Source: Tetranychus cinnabarinus (lineage: Eukaryota > Arthropoda > Arachnida > Trombidiformes > Tetranychidae). From it: a DNA stretch of 64,000 bases. Of the stretch, positions 60,701 through 64,000 are shown in pieces. The position numbers and the translations under genes are program-made. The stretch is taken from positions 13,159,001 to 13,223,000 of the forward strand of contig WHVY01000002.1 of assembly GCA_022266195.1 (NCBI GenBank), read 5' to 3'. The notes below the pieces were generated by a model. That model was not told the origin of the DNA and searched no databases. It saw only the letters and a list, made by a program, of their open reading frames with translations. Every line of letters starts with the position of its first letter. The first letter of the stretch is position 1.

Positions 60701-62140
60701 CGAAAATAAATTTAAATTTAAAAACTGAATCAAAGTGCCATTCAACTTTGCAATAAAAAACTTAAGTCAAACTCAATTTTAACCTCATTTGACTTTCATC
60801 GGTCAAATTGACCAGAAACAAGATTAAAATTTAGATTAACTTTTGAACGATTTCATCAATAAGCATCATTAGGAGTTTATCAGAAAATAATTCCATCCAT
60901 CGTTCATTTACAGAAAGATATTGATTTCGACTTGAAGTTCGTCAAATTTTCTTAGTTTCTTACCGTAAGAATTTCTGTGAATTCAAGTTTTACGAACCTA
61001 ATAACCTAGGAAACAATATCTTCTTTCACCCAAATAACCTAATAGAATTGAATAAGAATAAATTTCTCTGAATCAAGTTTTTCACCAAAAACATGAGCAA
61101 CATTAAGCAACTGCAGAATTCATTTGAAGAGAAAAGTTTTGCTGGATCGTTAAAGTTATCAAGAGTCAAAAGTGTCGATTTACATTATTAAATTAACTGA
61201 ATTTCAAATGAAAACCTTTACCAAGTGTTGATTGAAATGCAAAATCGTCTATTTGAAAGCAGACCAGGTTTCAGTATTGAAGTTGATCTGATTCCAACAC
61301 TTTTGTTAATCACACAACCCATTGATATTTATTACAAAAGCCAACCTTGAGTAAAGTTAATAACCAAACCTAGATAACTTGGAGCATCAGATTTACCTTT
61401 AACAATAAAGTGTGTGAACCCAAGTGAATGATGCAAGATGTTTACTGATAGTCTTTAAAATTTTACCCATTTTAACCCAAATTTTGATTCTTCCAGTAAA
61501 TGGATAAAGTTACTATTTTTTATCGTATAAAATACTATCTAATAGTGGTTCTATTTTTAGTAACATCGGTCGTTCTATTCCTGTTACAATCATCATCATC
61601 ATTCCACTGTTTATCCCTTCACTCCTTCACTCCTTCAACCTTATAACCCTCCCATTCACCCAATAACCTCATAACCTTTCCCCTTAAAAAGTTAGACTTT
61701 TCCTCTTTTCCTTTTCTCTCTTGTAAATCTTTGTCTCACTCTGATGCTCTTTATCCTCAAGGCTTCCCTGAGTTTTATTATTCAATGCTCACTTCAGGGA
61801 ATGATGTTTTCATAATAATTGTAACACTGGATGCGATTCCTCATTAAAGTCTATTTTTGGTTTCCATCCTTTTCTAGTTCACAGTTTCCTGATGGCGTAG
61901 TTGATGACGTTACTGACGCTCAACTAACTCGATTCCATTGCATAGACTCTGTGACATTGAAAATCTGTTCAATTCAGGTCAATCATTTCTCCAGCTTGTT
62001 ATTGAATTATTAGATTTTAGTTTCTGTAAAGTTTACTGTTTAGCTTCGAAATTGATTTCCAGGTGTTCAATGTTGTTTCGCATGTTCAGTATTGTTGATT
62101 AAAACTTGCATTTGTATTTTGCACAATGAACAATATTGCA
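57752..62140. other. Long gene-poor stretch
   Basis: The first 200 bp should hold the AP-3 sigma promoter, including AGATGGCAC near 57958. The remainder is AT-rich with purine-rich tracts (about 60050-60140) and no frame I can support. The Phe/Leu-rich frames near 59.4 and 59.9 kb look like low-complexity artefacts. No tRNA or rRNA was seen. Confidence 0.5.
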
Positions 62141-62159
62141 GCAAAGGACAATAGCCAAA

Positions 62160-63640
62160 TCGGCCCAAGATTCAGAATTTGTTCAACCACATATCAATCG
62201 AAAGCTTATGATGAGTAGAGTATGCCTCCCTAAAAATCAGGTCAAAGTTCGTATCCCCTGGGGAGTTATTCAGCAAATCCCTTGGGACCCGATGAGGACC
62301 ACCTCAAACATATTTTTTCAGATAGAACTTTGCATGACAATTCCAATGATGCTATGTATGTTGCTCTAAACCTGTGGCTTTTTGAGTTATTTTACTTTGA
62401 AAGTTTTGCATGCTGCAAATGAATATATAAAGCCGTGGCGTTTCTTAAAAACCCTATGAGGACCACCTCTCACCTAGTACATATTGTTCAGCGCCTTGAA
62501 TACTATCATGAAAAGTCAAAAATAATTCTCTAAACATGTGGTTTTAGATTTGCCATCTACAAGTCACTTTTTCATAATGGTAATGAATCTTCAATGTCGT
62601 GGCGTTTCGTTTTTTGCCTATGAGGACCACCTCCCACCTAGTACATATTGTTCAGCGCCTTGAATACTATCATGAAAAGTCAAAAATAATTCTCTAAACA
62701 TGTGGTTTTAGATTTGCCATCTACAAGTCACTTTTTCATAATGTTCATGAATCTTCAATGTCGTGGCGTTTCTTGAAAACCCTATGAGGACCACCTCTCA
62801 CCTAGTACATATTGTTCAGCGCCTTGAATACTATCATGAAAGGTCAAAAATAATTCTCTAAATATGTGGTTTTAGATTTGCAATACATTATTCATTTTAC
62901 AAAAGTGAGTTGTAGATGGCAAATCTAAAACCATACATTTAGAGAATATTTTTGTACCTTTTCTCATAGTTTTCAAGGCTTTGAATAATTTGTACTAAAA
63001 GAGAGGTGGTCCTCATAGGCAAAAAACGAAACGCCACGACATTGAAGATTCATGAACATTATGAAAAAGTGACTTGTAGAAGGCAAATCTAAAACCACAT
63101 GTTTAGAGAATTATTTTTGACTTTTTATGATAGTATTCAAGGCGCTGAACAATATGTACTAGGTGAGAGGTGGTCCTCATAGGCAAAAAACGAAACGCCA
63201 CGACATTGAAGATTCATGAACATTATGAAAAAGTGACTTGTAGATGGCAAATCTAAAACCACATGTTTAGAGAATTATTTTTGACTTTTCATGATAGTAT
63301 TCAAGGCGCTGAACAATATGTACTAGGTGAGAGGTGGTCCTCATAGGGTTTTTAAGAAACGCCACTGCTTTATATATTCATTTGCAGCATGCAAAACTTT
63401 CAAAGTAAAATAACTCAAAAAGCCACAGGTTTAGAGCAACATACATAGCATCATTGGAATTGTCATGCAAAGTTCTATCTGAAAAAATATGTTTGAGGTG
63501 GTCCTCATCGGGTCCCAAGGGATTTGCTGAATAACTCCCCAGGGGATACGAACTTTGACCTGATTTTTAGGGAGGCATACTCTACTCATCATAAGCTATC
63601 GATTGATATGTGGTTGAACAAATTCTGAATCTTGGGCCGA
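62160..63640. mobile_element. Foldback element: 1.48-kb palindrome with 164-bp internal period
   Basis: The two arms (62160-62881 and about 62919-63640) are reverse complements around an axis at base 62900. ATGAGGACCACCTC starts at 62292, 62456, 62620 and 62784. Its inverse ends at 63016, 63180, 63344 and 63508, all spaced exactly 164 bp, and each mirrored pair sums to 125800. The three inner units per arm are nearly identical (GTGGCGTTTC, CTAGTACATATTGTTCAGCG, AACATGTGGTTTTAG). The outermost unit is a diverged relative. Similarity continues outward to about 62141 and 63665, with a roughly 11-bp gap in the left arm. No coding frame and no clear target duplication were found. Confidence 0.85.
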
Positions 63641-63665
63641 AAATCGCACATTTTGGCTATCCTCC

Positions 63666-64000
63666 TTTTGTTTACTTGCGTGACGTTAGCTTGATGATCG
63701 TTACTAGGTTAGCCATGCGCCTCTGAAGAACCAGGAAACTAACCTTTTCATTGCATCTTCCCTCATCACCCTCATCACCCTCAACAGCATCATCATCATC
63801 CTCATCATCTAAACAACTTCAACCTAAAACCTTGATTTCCAGGCAAAATCCTCGTGAGACGATGAGAATTTTTATAGATGTTTCTAAAAATAGAAGTCAA
63901 ATTGGTCTGATCTTTTTGTTTTCCAGGTCATCATGAAAGCAATTGAAATCTAAAGGCTTAAGGTATGATAAATTTGAATGAAAAACAATAACAATGTTCA
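63666..64000. other. Window edge, possible start of a gene
   Basis: A Ser/Pro-rich open stretch on the plus strand (63751-63936, TCATCA-type repeats) could be the edge of an exon, but it is low complexity and cut by the window end. I make no call. Confidence 0.3.

Noticed and set aside
62136..62369. 77-codon frame at the left end of the palindrome
   Set aside because: It lies inside the inverted repeat, has no mirrored coding counterpart and shows no protein-like features.
1..64000. CRISPR arrays, bacterial operons, riboswitches or prophage
   Set aside because: The sequence is plainly eukaryotic (spliced animal genes). No spaced direct repeats or prokaryotic signals are present.

Overview
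The window is AT-rich animal nuclear DNA, about two-thirds A+T by eye. Genes are split by short introns (about 50-150 bp) and a few kilobase-long ones, all with GT-AG ends. Gene content points to an arthropod: a futsch/MAP1-type giant protein, a single hedgehog gene with its autoprocessing domain, and a prag01-like mitochondrial protein. Fairly compact genes make a chelicerate, possibly an acariform (spider-mite-like) mite, my best guess. Nothing in the sequence proves the species.

Left part (1-21 kb). A four-exon minus-strand gene (5828-1999) encodes a 471-residue, cysteine-free secreted protein that I do not recognise. Four copies of a tiny secreted-peptide gene follow on the minus strand. 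Two are intact (8629-8501 and 18146-18036) and two are broken (7877-7689 and 17492-17368). They share an upstream GATA/TATA/initiator block. Between them lie a 302-bp hAT-type miniature transposon (7183-7484) and the intron-free EB1 coding region (16437-15526).

Middle (21-43 kb). One gene dominates: futsch/MAP1B-like, minus strand, three coding exons from 41602 to 21343, 4394 residues. Most of its length is a low-complexity Ser/Lys/Glu repeat region containing an internally duplicated block. Its MAP1 head and MAP1 light-chain tail are both intact.

Right part (43-58 kb). This is a compact run of housekeeping genes: a small unrecognised single-membrane-span protein, a prag01-like protein, pyrroline-5-carboxylate reductase with a 478-bp hAT-type element 47 bp before its ATG, eIF3 subunit k, hedgehog (515 residues, with a long inverted repeat inside intron 2), LYRM2, and the AP-3 sigma subunit. 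LYRM2 and AP-3 sigma are tail to tail and share a palindromic poly(A) signal. Reading phases agree at every coding splice junction I propose.

Far right (58-64 kb). There is no convincing gene. A 1.5-kb inverted repeat (62160-63640) is symmetrical around base 62900 and carries a motif at exactly 164-bp intervals, four times in each arm.

How the genes fit together: EB1 and futsch both act on microtubules. P5CR, LYRM2, the prag01-like protein and perhaps the small 43.3-kb protein are mitochondrial. Hedgehog is a developmental morphogen. The most novel material is the micropeptide gene family, the orphan secreted protein and the 164-bp-period hairpin element. All calls come from reading the sequence and from remembered family features; no database search was run.
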